From assembly GCA_963576565.1 (NCBI GenBank), contig OY755047.1, forward strand, positions 33,152,851-33,216,850: a stretch of 64,000 nucleotides of DNA. The letters run 5' to 3'. Positions 56,034-64,000 of this stretch are shown piece by piece. Position 1 is the stretch's first letter. Each line of letters starts with the position of its first letter. The DNA is from Aspidapion aeneum. Its lineage: Eukaryota; Arthropoda; Insecta; Coleoptera; Brentidae. Both the position numbers and the translations under genes were made by a program. The notes under the pieces are model-generated. The model had not been told where the DNA came from. It made no database searches and was given only the letters and a program-made list of their open reading frames with translations.

Positions 56034-57895
56034 TCCTTCATAGCTAGATAAAACGAAGTCAATTAATTCGCTTAAAAGAAATGCGCCTAGGAGTTCTAGC
56101 CTAGCCAAAGTTTGTGACTTTATAGGCGCGACCCTAGATTTTGCAGATATGAGAGAAACAGAGATATTGTTTTCCTCTTCTACACGAAAATATACGACGC
56201 CTGCGTAGCCTCGAATTGAAGCGTCACAGAAGCCGGTGATTTGACAGGTATTGATTTTTGACAGTTTGATTTGTCGGGGTAATTGAAAATTGGAATGAAG
56301 CGGGAATTCAGAACGAAGTTTGTTCCAAGAGTCGATGATAGAAGAATCTGGTTCTTCGTCCCAGCCTATTTTCGATATCCACAACTGTTGCAAAATAAAT
56401 TTTGCTTGTTGCAACAAGGGACAAAGAAAACCTAAGGGATCGAAGATTGTTTCTATGATAGATAAAATAGAACGTTTGGTTGGGGGTTTGTCCTTCATTC
56501 GGCATTGATAAGAAAAAATGTCGTTTTTTGGATGCCATTGAAGTCCTAAAACTTTGATAAAGTGTGGTTCCTCCTTGTCAAAAGAGAGAGGCATTTGACG
56601 ATCGGATTCTGGCAATGTTGCCAATAACTCAGGACAATTGCTTGCCCATTTTTTAAGTTCAAATCCTCTCGACTTCAACAAATCATTGAGTTCCGTTTGA
56701 AGGGAAAGAGCTTCAGAAAGCGAAGGGCTAGTTCCCAAGATATCGTCGATGTAGATTGACGTTTTTAGAACAGTACTAGCCATTGGAAAACGTTCCTTTT
56801 CTCTCTCTGCCAGCTCATTTAATGTACCCATGGCTAGAAAAGGTGAGCATGTCATGCCAAAAGTGACATTAGAAAGTTCCCACACTGAAAGTGGGTCCTG
56901 TGGAGAAAACCTCCACAATATCCTTTGATAAGGACGGTGATAAGGATTGATAAGGACTTGACGGAACATCTGTTTGATATCAGCAATGTAGGCAATAGGA
57001 TTAAGACGAAACGTAAGGAGTAAAGAAGCAATATCTTTTTGAAGTTTCGGTCCCGATAACAACGTGTCATTGAGACTAATATTTTTTGGGGTGACTGCCG
57101 AACAATCCCAGACTACCCTTAATTTTGTACTTAAGCTTTCCGGCTTTAGTACGCAATGATGTGCTAAAAAACATGATACGTCGACTTTTGGTTGACTAGA
57201 TAAAACTAGACTCATCTGATTAGAATCGATATAGTCTTGCATGAAACTTGAATAGGCAGTGTACAGATCAGGATTTTTGATTAATCTATTTTCTAGAAGT
57301 AAAAATCTACGATAAGCTTGCGGATAAGTATTTCCTAGGTCAGGGTTTATTTTATCTTTAAACGGAAGATCTACCTCGAATCTACCGCTCGGTTGCCGTA
57401 CTACACTCGCAGTAAAAATTGATTCTGCTTGTTTTTCTTCCTTTGATAAGATTTGTTTTTTAGGCAAATGTTCGATTTCCCAAAACCTAGGGAGAATGAC
57501 CTCTAAAGGAGGTGAATGACTCGTTAAAAAACAACTGGTTCGTTCCGTAAGACTACCTACTTCGTCAACTTTTCCCATGACGACCCAGCCAAAGATAGTT
57601 TCAAGGGCTGAAGGTTGCCCTATTTGTCCAAGAACCCTGCCCTCCTTGAATATCTGTGCGAATAGCTCGCAACCAATAACTAGGTCCACAGGTCTAGATT
57701 TGAAATAAGATGGGTCGGCAAGTTTAAGGTTTTCCAAGTGTTTCCACTGATTATCGTTCAAAGTGAATGTAGGCATATTGGAACATAATTGTGGAACGAC
57801 AATTGCTTCGAAATTAAGTAAAGGAGTGACCTGTCCTTGTGGCTTAATGTGACATTGAACGAGCCCTTTGGAAGTAAAGAAGACATCTGATTTAA
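56034..57895 (-). pseudogene. BEL/Pao reverse transcriptase and start of RNase H
   Basis: The open piece to 57776 (readable upstream to about 57890) contains a BEL-type linker (DLVIGCELFAQIF, ETIFGWVVMG), then CVLKPESLSTKLRVVWDCSA, IADIKQMFRQVLI (palm Asp), the TFGMTCSPFLA block and catalytic YIDDIL at about residues 342-347. RNase H begins with GFCDASIRGYAGVVYF and RLELLGAFLLSELI (Asp and Glu). The frame then runs into the (AT)n tail of the RTE element at 56033 and is artificial beyond that. The remaining RNase H lies on the other side of that insertion. Confidence 0.85.
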
Positions 57896-59342
57896 TCAGA
57901 ATATTTCAGTGGTGTAACTTCGCCTAGGAAGATTAAGACGCTGAATACACTTTTCACTGATGAATCCTGTCTGTGATCCAGAATCAAGCAGTGCCCTTAC
58001 AGGTTGAAAATTTCCGCAACCGTCCATAACATCTATTATGGCGGTGCATAAAAGAAAGGTACCTGAAGGTCCTGAGGTATTTAATGACACATGAAGATTA
58101 TTGACAGGTGGTGTGTGAATGACAGGACTAGTATCTTGGCTTCCAGACTCTTTATTAGTTTCTAAGATATGAGTTAAAGTGTGGTGCCTTTTACTATTGC
58201 AAGTCCTGCATGAATATTTTGATTTGCACGTATCTACCCCATGCAAGGGATGAAAACACGCTAGACATAATTTTTTCTGCTTGACGAAAGATAGGCGATT
58301 GACAGGTGAGAGGTCAAGAAATGTTTGACATTTCGAAAGCACGTGACCTTGATTACACCGGAAATATTTTATTCCCGTACTTGAATTAGTTGAGGTGCCA
58401 GCCAATCCTATAAAAGGCGAACTGGATGATTTATAGGTAGGCTTTTGCCCAAACTGATTTTGCATAGAATTTGAATTTTGATAGGTAGGCTTTTGCCCAA
58501 ACTGATTTTGCATAGAATTTGATTTTTGATAGGTAGGCACCTTTTTGGGTGCTGTTGATTGTGGAAGTGATTCCAAAACTTTACATCTTTTTTCTAGAAA
58601 TTGAAAAAGTGACTGAAAAGTGGGAATTTCGGTATTAGTATTGGCGTGACTCATTTCGAAATTTGAACGCGTCGGAATATCCAATTTTTCTAACAAAATG
58701 AAAAAAATAATAAAGTCCCAACTGTCAACGTCAAAGCTAAGTGATTTTAAAATTTCTAGAGGTTCTGAAAAGGTGTCAATTAAATTACGCAATTCTTTAG
58801 CTGACTCGTTTTTTAAGGTAGAATTCATAATTGTTCTTAAAGCATCATTTGCGAGGTCTCGCTTGTTTTGATATCTATTGACTAATTTGTCGTAAGCAAT
58901 TTTATAATTTTGATCAGATAAGCTAATCCCTGATATCAATTTTAAAGGCTCATCCTCGAGATATGAAAATAAATATTGAAGTTTTCGGACGATACTTAGA
59001 CTTTGATTTTGATCTATAATGTTATTAAAAAGCTTGGCCATAATTTTTTATCACCTCGAAATATGGGAATACCTAACTCTTTGAGTTTTGGAGTTTCGTT
59101 TTGTCGAACATATGATCCCGAAAAGGATGGGGCCTCAACCGGAAATATTTTAGAGTAAACCCCCTTACACGCATAAAAATATTTACGAGCTTTTGAAAGG
59201 ATCGCATCCTGCGTTTTAAACTCCTCGTCGTCCGAGTCGTCTATCAACATAATGACATCATTATGTGCCAGCATGCATTTATCGAAGGTTTCGTCCAAAT
59301 CGGAATACCTCACTTGAAACTCGTTTCTCGCTTTTTCGTCTT
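57896..59342 (-). pseudogene. BEL/Pao gag and protease, broken
   Basis: The first open piece (about 59342-59014) is the N-terminal Gag region with a DDSDDEE acidic stretch and lacks its natural start because of the upstream deletion. A frame change near 59041 leads into the second piece (59041-57896, 381 codons). This has an alpha-helical capsid-like region, a low-complexity linker with a tandem 16-residue repeat (QKPTYQNSNSMQNQFG type), two zinc knuckles (one damaged CxxGH..C, then CLACFHPLHGVDTC and CRTCNSKRHH) and the protease motif RALLDSGSQTGFI (Asp-Ser-Gly active site). A frameshift/stop near 57900 separates it from pol. Confidence 0.8.
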
Positions 59343-59359
59343 TTTAGCGGGAGCTAACA
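59343..59359 (-). repeat. 17-bp remnant of the BEL/Pao 5' LTR
   Basis: TGTTAGCTCCCGCTAAA (minus strand) equals the first 17 bp of the LTR at 42853-43328. It is then followed directly by gag-frame sequence. The rest of the LTR, the primer-binding site and the gag start are missing, while the outer target duplication is intact. Confidence 0.8.
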
Positions 59360-59379
59360 ATTCACCCCTCGGTTAATAC

Positions 59380-59749
59380 TAACCAGAAATAATTTTTTAC
59401 TTACCTTAATTTATTATTTACTAAGTTACAAAAATTAATTTTCAATTTGTTATTGTTTTGTAGATTTCTAGAATTATATTTATTTTTATATTTCTACTAA
59501 ACATACTTTTTTGAGAAAAACAATGTGTTAAGAATCAAAAATACCACAAGAAAATACAAATTTAAATTTTAAAAACTTTCCATTTTTGGTACCTCTCCGG
59601 CACGTGCGATGCTTTCAGAGGGGACTTATGTATGGGGGTGGAAAGGAAATTTTGTCTGCTTAAAAAATGGTATCCAGAGGATTTTGAAAAAAGTGGACAG
59701 TTTTCCAGTTATTAGCAAAAAAATTGTGTGTGCTTAAGACCACACGGCA
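59380..59749. other. AT-rich non-coding stretch
   Basis: Right flank of hAT-like element C. I see no gene. Confidence 0.5.
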
Positions 59750-59949
59750 GAAGTGTAAACTTCAACAAGGCGAAATTAATAATACTGGCCTTCATCTGCA
59801 TCATCATATCGCTCGCTGAATGTTCCTCTGACAGTTAGTCGACTCGAGCCGACTTCACCCGAATGAGCGTTACATAGCCTAGCCTGACGGCTCAGTTCAA
59901 TTCACTACCCACAAAAACTGCTAAACGCGCCTAAAGAAGTTTACACTTC
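59750..59949. mobile_element. Short inverted-repeat element family GAAGTGTAAACTT, copy 2
   Basis: 200 bp with the ends GAAGTGTAAACTTC and GAAGTTTACACTTC, matching copy 1 at 29876-30092. This copy has a 25-bp addition (GCCTAGCCTGACGGCTCAG region, about 59878-59900) and lacks the 50-bp block of copy 1. It probably lies in an intron of the zinc-finger gene. Confidence 0.6.
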
Positions 59950-60226
59950 AAAAACCGTCAAAAAGCGCGTTTAAAGAAGGGGAACCACCCCCCTGCCAGG
60001 TGGTTCCCCTACGTAAAATTTTCGGGGAGGTCTTATGTTTATCCTGAGGTTTATTCATACTAAGTGTGTTGCTTCTCTCATTAAACGCAGTATGTGAACC
60101 TGTAGAGCCTGAACTATAAGTAGATACCAGGGCCTTTTAAAACTCAATGCTAGTTACTGTATGATTAAATGACCTATTTTTAATTAAAAAATTTAGTAAT
60201 AAAAAAACTAATAACTTCTTTGACAG

Positions 60227-60489
60227 CCACCGCGCAACGCCCTGCTTGCAAAATGGGATCTACTATTCGAAAAGAACCCCAAGGAATGGATCGCGTTCAA
60301 ACCGGCTCTAGGTCTTCACGTGTATCCGTGTTACGCATGTCGGCACATGTTCTACTCGAAGAGATCTTTTCAGTATCACATGAATCGACGCACAGTGGTC
60401 CTGGTCTACAGCTGCAAAGAATGTCCGGAAGAGAAATTGACCTTTTACAATAGGTGTGCCTTTTTGGTACATGCCAGGAAACATTTTGG
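60227..60489 (+). CDS. Internal exon of a host zinc-finger protein gene (exon a)
   Basis: 263 nt, open in one frame throughout (87 codons plus two bases). It is bordered by a good acceptor (branch-like ACTAATAAC, then TTCTTTGACAG ending at 60226) and a consensus donor GTAAGT at 60490. The translation, PPRNALLAKWDLLFEKNPKE..., contains CYACRHMFYSKRSFQYH, a degenerate C2H2 finger lacking a second His at the usual distance, and CKECPEEKLTFYN...HARKH, a C2-H2 arrangement with a 15-residue loop. Codon use is balanced and GC-richer than the surroundings, unlike the decayed elements. It probably encodes a nuclear, nucleic-acid-binding protein of the multi-finger type. I cannot name the orthologue. 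It splices in phase to the exon at 63231. Confidence 0.75.
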
Positions 60490-60690
60490 GTAAGTGTATT
60501 AGTTATTACCTAAATCAGTTCGAGGGTTGTCTTTTAAGTTTTTCATATACAGCTAGAATTAAACAGTGGATATTTTTTAAAGACTTTATTGATTTTGGAA
60601 CTTTTCTCCACGAAAATGAATGCACTTTTGCTTGCGCTCAAACCAGTTGTTAAAGCTGTAATTCCATTCGTTTGTTGGTACTGTCAAAAT

Positions 60691-61166
60691 ATTTTTAGAA
60701 CATTACTTTATATTAAAAATTCCGTAGAATAGCATAAAAAAAACTCCGATTATCATTCATACAATTCGCGAAATGCAAATCTACTTGTTATTGATAAACA
60801 TAAAACAAAAAAATTTGAGCAAGCCCCCAGATACATAGGTAAAAAAATGTATAACAAAATACCGGATAGCATAAAAGTTTTAAATTATAAAAAGTTTAAG
60901 CATGAAATCAGGGATCTATTGCTAGTAAAGGGGTGCTATTCTGTCAATGATTTTTTTACAAATTCACTTTAAACTCTAGAAACCATATTTAAAAAAAACA
61001 TTTTTGTTTGTCATTACTTAAGTCCATTGTTATTTACATACTTTTTTTAAAACTATATGATTCACTTTAGTTTGTACATACTTTTCTTTTAGTGTTAAGT
61101 TGATTTGACTTGTACATCCATTATATTGTGGCTAACGTATGAAATAGAATAATCTAATCTAATCTA
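60691..61166 (+). mobile_element. CR1/L2-like LINE 3' end nested in mariner copy 3
   Basis: The plus strand holds an open C-terminal frame ending at the TAA at 60970-60972: NSRNANLLVIDKHKTKKFEQ, APRYIGKKMYNKIPDSIK and HEIRDLLLVKGCYSVNDFF. This is the typical last 70 residues of CR1/L2-type polyproteins. After about 170 bp of 3' untranslated sequence comes a (TAATC)n tail (about 61149-61166). The mariner sequence is interrupted exactly here relative to copy 1, with a short AAAT/TAAATT overlap as a possible target duplication. Confidence 0.75.
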
Positions 61167-61169
61167 AAT

Positions 61170-62017
61170 TGCATTACTGCTTCCTCTGGTGACTGAAATC
61201 TTTTACCTCACAGTCTATTCTTGATTTTTGGAAAAGTATAGAAATCGTTGTGACTTGGGTTGGAACTGTTTGGAGGATGGTCCAACAATTCGACGTTTTT
61301 ATGGGTTAAAAATTCAATGGTTCTTTGTCCTTTGTGCGAACTTGCTTTGTCTTGGTGGAGGATGATTAGTCATTCGGGATTCGTTTTTCGAAGCTCAGCG
61401 ATTACTTGCGGCAAACAAATGGTGATATACCAATCGTCAGTGACAGTCCTGTGATCTTCCAGAGGAATCGTTGCTACATGACCTGCTTTTCAGACAAATG
61501 TCACGGTTTTTCTTCATCTTGGAACACCCAAACAGACGACTGGCACCGTTGACAATGCTCTATACGGTTTTCGAGTTTCCTGCCTTAATGCGGTCTAGAG
61601 TCTTCTGACACCAATGGACCCTAGCTTCTTTCTGTATTTTAGTTAACAGATGCGGTATTCAGCGGGAAACTAATTTTCTTACCCCTAATTCTTCATGAAA
61701 TTTTTTTGAACTGACGTCTTTAAAATCCCCAATGAAACCTTAATCTCGCGATATGTCACATGTCGATCTTCCGTGATGAGCATGCGCACAGCATCAATGT
61801 TTTCCTGGATGACAGCCGTTTTTGGTGCACCTGGCTTTGGATCGTCGCTAATGCTAATCCGTCCATGCTTGCATTCCCCATTCCAACGATAAACTGTTGA
61901 CTGATGTGCTTCGTTATCGAAAATAGAAATCTACTTGGCAAGGCATTTTTGTTGAGATCATTTCCTTCGAAAGTTGTAAAAAATTATAGTCCGAAAATGT
62001 TCTCGTTTTAATTCCAT
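61170..62017 (-). pseudogene. mariner transposase, copy 3, broken
   Basis: The start ATG is at 62017-62015 (equivalent to 10782 and 13261). Reading down the minus strand gives the helix-turn-helix region (VYRWNGECKHGRISISDDP-like, about 61905-61845) and later an HPDD/HQDKASSH-like segment near 61370-61330. Many stops and frameshifts are present, and one decayed open piece is 61941-61756. Non-functional. Confidence 0.65.
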
Positions 62018-63230
62018 TTTTCGGCTAATTTGTTAATCTAAAAAATTCACTGTAGTTATAAAAGTATATATATCGCACTGACGTTTTGAATTTAGGTTAG
62101 GTTAAGATTGAGGTTAAGTTTTAGTATTAACATTCGATCAGTGTTGCCCTCTATGTTCCTATATGCTGGGAGTTTACCACCTAAAAATAATTTCCTATGC
62201 TTTAGTGCAGTCAATACTTCAATATGGCATAATTGCATAGTTAATGCATAATTGGGTGGGGAGGAGTTGCGAAGACTGTGCTCGAACCTCCTTTGACTAT
62301 TCAAAAGTGCATAATGACAAGCATTTATAAAAAAGCGAATATCTATCCTACAATCAACCTGTTTTTTGAATCCAAATTTATGAGAGTTGGTCAGCGTTAA
62401 GTTTAAAAATTAATTTTTTTTATGCATTCCAATCCAACATTATTGCCTAATTTAGATCATAATTTTAATACTAGAAACAAGACAGCAAATAAAATTGCTG
62501 TACCCAAACTTAACAAAAAAATAGGATAGAAATGGACAGAACCACCACACAAACTAAAAAACGTAAATTTCAAAAACCTATTTTTAAAAAAAGTTAACAT
62601 TTGGATTTTAATGAAATTTAATAAATTCAAACATTTACGAGAAAATAACATCAATAGCTCAGTAAAAAAATATTCGTATTAAATAATTAATAATTATTGT
62701 TATACATTATTTTGATAAAACATTTATTTACGCAGGGAGATTTAAGTAAATATTAAGGTTTTTTTGCCAAATAATTGCATTTGGTGACATTTAAAAAAAT
62801 GTTATTCAGGCAATAACAAAATATTTATGATTTTTTTTTTCAGGTGTATATTTTTGTTTATGTGAATACTTTTCCAATGAGCTATTTATTAACACTTTAT
62901 GATATGAAATTTAATAAGTGATTCTTTTACATTTACATTATCATAATATAACTTTATATATCATACTTATCTTACTTACCAATGTACAATCTAATTAATA
63001 AGCAAAGACATCAAAGCTCTAGACAAGTTCTTAAATAAACTTTTTGGGCAAGCCCTTTGCTTATTTACACATGGATTAAAGTTAATGTATTTGTAAAATT
63101 GTATTAAAATAAACAAATTAATGAATCAATATGCAAAATATAAAAGACAGCTCTCGTAAATCCACGAGGCTTAAGCAGACATTTCGGCATTCTGCAAAAG
63201 ATAATCCAAAAATATTTTTGCTTGTTTCAG

Positions 63231-63404
63231 CTTGCACGAAGGCACAATCAATCTAAACGATCTTGAGATATATTCATTACCATTTGGCTTAGCTGGGTTT
63301 ACCAAAGATCCCGACATTCCTTTTTTGTATGACGTAGAAGAAGAGTACAACATGTCGGACATATTTGTCAACTCTCAGTTTTATGCTGCCAGATATGAAG
63401 ACAG
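63231..63404 (+). CDS. Next internal exon of the same host gene (exon b)
   Basis: 174 nt between an acceptor (TTTTTGCTTGTTTCAG ending at 63230) and a donor GTATGT at 63405. It begins with one base that completes a Gly codon with the GG left by exon a, so the join reads HFG-LHEGTINLNDLEIYSLP. The rest, FGLAGFTKDPDIPFLYDVEEE then YNMSDIFVNSQFYAARYED, is acidic and has no recognised domain. It ends with two bases of the next codon. Phase agreement, splice signals and open coding support a real exon. Upstream and downstream exons are outside the window or not recognisable. Confidence 0.7.
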
Positions 63405-63616
63405 GTATGTTTATTAGTCAAAAATATTGCATTATTTAGATTTTCCGTTCACTTTTGTTTATACTCCGTGTTGGTACCACTGCAATTCTTTCATCGAGAA
63501 ATCGCAAGTGAGAGGGATAAGTTATACAATTCAAAAGTACATGAAAAGGATAGCCAGTCCCGTACGCTTTGGATAATCGTGTTTTCGTTGGATGCACGCC
63601 GTTTGCTTTTCAAATG

Positions 63617-63706
63617 CGTGGGGCAAGATGGGCTTTTTGTAGGCAGCAAGGGTTTTTTTTCTAAAATGTAATTCAAACCTTAGGGTGCCCATCTTGCCCC
63701 ACCCTA
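63617..63706. mobile_element. Small inverted repeat (hairpin), MITE-like
   Basis: GTGGGGCAAGATGGGC (about 63617-63632) is matched by the inverted GCCCATCTTGCCCCAC (about 63687-63702), about 55 bp apart. It lies downstream of exon b in the next intron. Possibly the core of a small transposon; no duplication was identified. Confidence 0.5.
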
Positions 63707-64000
63707 CTCATCGAAAGTGAGTCAAAGCAATCAGTATTAAAAATATGAAACTAAAAGAATATCTAAAATGAGGAACGCAAAATAGTTTAAATAAAACTAG
63801 TTTAAAAAAGATAGTCTAGGCGCTTTTTGTTAAAATAAAAAAATAAAAAGCTAAATAGGTACAAAATTTCGCGAAACAATTCAACATACACACACTTCAC
63901 GAATACAAAAAATATGTAAATAAAAACAAACATAGGTCTCACAGTTATTTAAATTTTGTTAAAAAACTCATCAATGTCATAAGGACTAATGGTCTTGTTT
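63707..64000. other. AT-rich intronic sequence
   Basis: I see no exon or repeat ends. Confidence 0.4.

Larger units (their letters stand above)
42853..59359 (-). mobile_element. BEL/Pao LTR retrotransposon (minus strand), carrying nested Gypsy and RTE
   Basis: Gag, protease, reverse transcriptase, RNase H and integrase of a BEL/Pao element are readable on the minus strand from 59358 down to 43558. They are interrupted by an RTE insertion (52987-56033) and a Gypsy provirus (44825-52441). The 3' LTR (42853-43328) is complete. The outer edges carry a perfect 6-bp target duplication ATTCAC (42847-42852 and 59360-59365). Only the first 17 bp of the 5' LTR remain, so the copy cannot be transcribed normally. 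Confidence 0.85.
42344..59371. mobile_element. hAT-like non-autonomous element C, split by a BEL/Pao insertion
   Basis: The element is in two pieces, 42344-42852 and 59360-59371. The left end CGAGGGGTGAACAGCT at 42344 and the last bases TTCACCCCTCG (59361-59371) are the family termini. Perfect 8-bp duplications GTTAATAC lie at 42336-42343 and 59372-59379, 17 kb apart. The BEL element sits inside its right terminal repeat. About 515 bp once the insert and its 6-bp duplication are discounted. Confidence 0.8.
60524..62165 (-). mobile_element. mariner element, copy 3 (minus strand), with nested insertion
   Basis: It matches copy 1 (9570-10925) along both ends and the coding region. The left-end block GGGTTGTCTTTTAAG lies near 60526-60540 and the right-end block ACATTCGATCAGTG... 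near 62129-62165. A LINE 3' end is inserted at about 60691-61166. Without it the element would be about 1.17 kb, so it also has internal losses. Confidence 0.7.
60490..63230 (+). other. Intron of the host zinc-finger gene, filled with transposons
   Basis: 2741 bp with GT...AG ends. It contains mariner copy 3 (antisense to the gene) with a nested CR1/L2-type 3' end. The rest (about 62166-63200) is AT-rich, with no gene recognised. Confidence 0.7.

Noticed and set aside
52983..56038. CCTT as a firm target duplication for the RTE element
   Set aside because: Four bases match on both sides, but removing the insert with one CCTT does not keep the BEL reading frame, so it is kept only as a weak candidate.
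60220..60453. 77-codon ORF in the third frame of exon a
   Set aside because: It is open by chance; the first frame is open over the whole exon, carries the Cys/His sets and splices in phase to the next exon.

Overview
The window is about 64 kb of AT-rich, intron-bearing animal DNA, almost certainly from an insect. It is mariner-rich and carries an errantivirus-like Gypsy element with an env reading frame, insect-style BEL/Pao and RTE elements, and a tRNA-derived SINE. A repeat-laden beetle-like genome would fit, but the species is inference only. Nearly everything recognisable is mobile DNA. The only host coding sequence I can support is two phase-compatible exons (60227-60489 and 63231-63404, + strand) of a zinc-finger protein gene at the right end. 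Their 2.7-kb intron is itself full of transposons.

Left part (1-32 kb): two long palindromic elements (about 1.5-2.3 and 7.8-9.3 kb, the second carrying a tRNA-derived SINE); an RTE-like fragment joined to an RNase H-encoding LOA/R1/I-type retrotransposon (2.66-6.88 kb), with two decayed relatives at 13.7 and 31.2 kb; mariner copies at 9.6-10.9 and 13.1-13.5 kb; a 637-bp inverted-repeat element; an old tandem array at 12.4-13.0 kb; antisense 3' ends of CR1/L2-like elements (14.5-15.2 and 16.8-18.0 kb); a 5'-truncated RTE copy (19.5-22.0 kb); a Jockey/CR1-type element (23.6-25.8 kb); a second SINE; and several small hairpin elements.

Middle (32-42 kb): mostly non-coding AT-rich DNA. It holds a TTAA-flanked inverted-repeat element with a tandem duplication (35.2-35.9 kb), a decayed copy of an unidentified repeated gene (36.1-36.7 kb), and a 1061-bp element built from tandem GATCGAAA-type arrays in opposite orientations with a perfect 10-bp target duplication (37870-38930).

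Right part (40.4-59.4 kb) is the most informative. Three members of a non-autonomous family, here called hAT-like A, B and C, each have 16-bp terminal inverted repeats, perfect 8-bp target duplications and a core of GATTGTG minisatellite. Member C is split by a BEL/Pao element (42853-59359) with a perfect 6-bp target duplication. That BEL element was hit twice: by an errantivirus-like Gypsy provirus (44825-52441; 268-bp LTRs with two differences noticed, 4-bp target duplication, tRNA-Ser-type primer site, intact env frame but broken gag and pol) and by a nearly intact RTE element (52987-56033, one nonsense codon). The order of insertion can be read from the duplications: C first, then BEL, then Gypsy and RTE. 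The BEL copy has lost all but 17 bp of its 5' LTR.

No rRNA gene, functional tRNA gene or CRISPR array was seen. Homology statements come from recognising motifs by eye; no database search was run.
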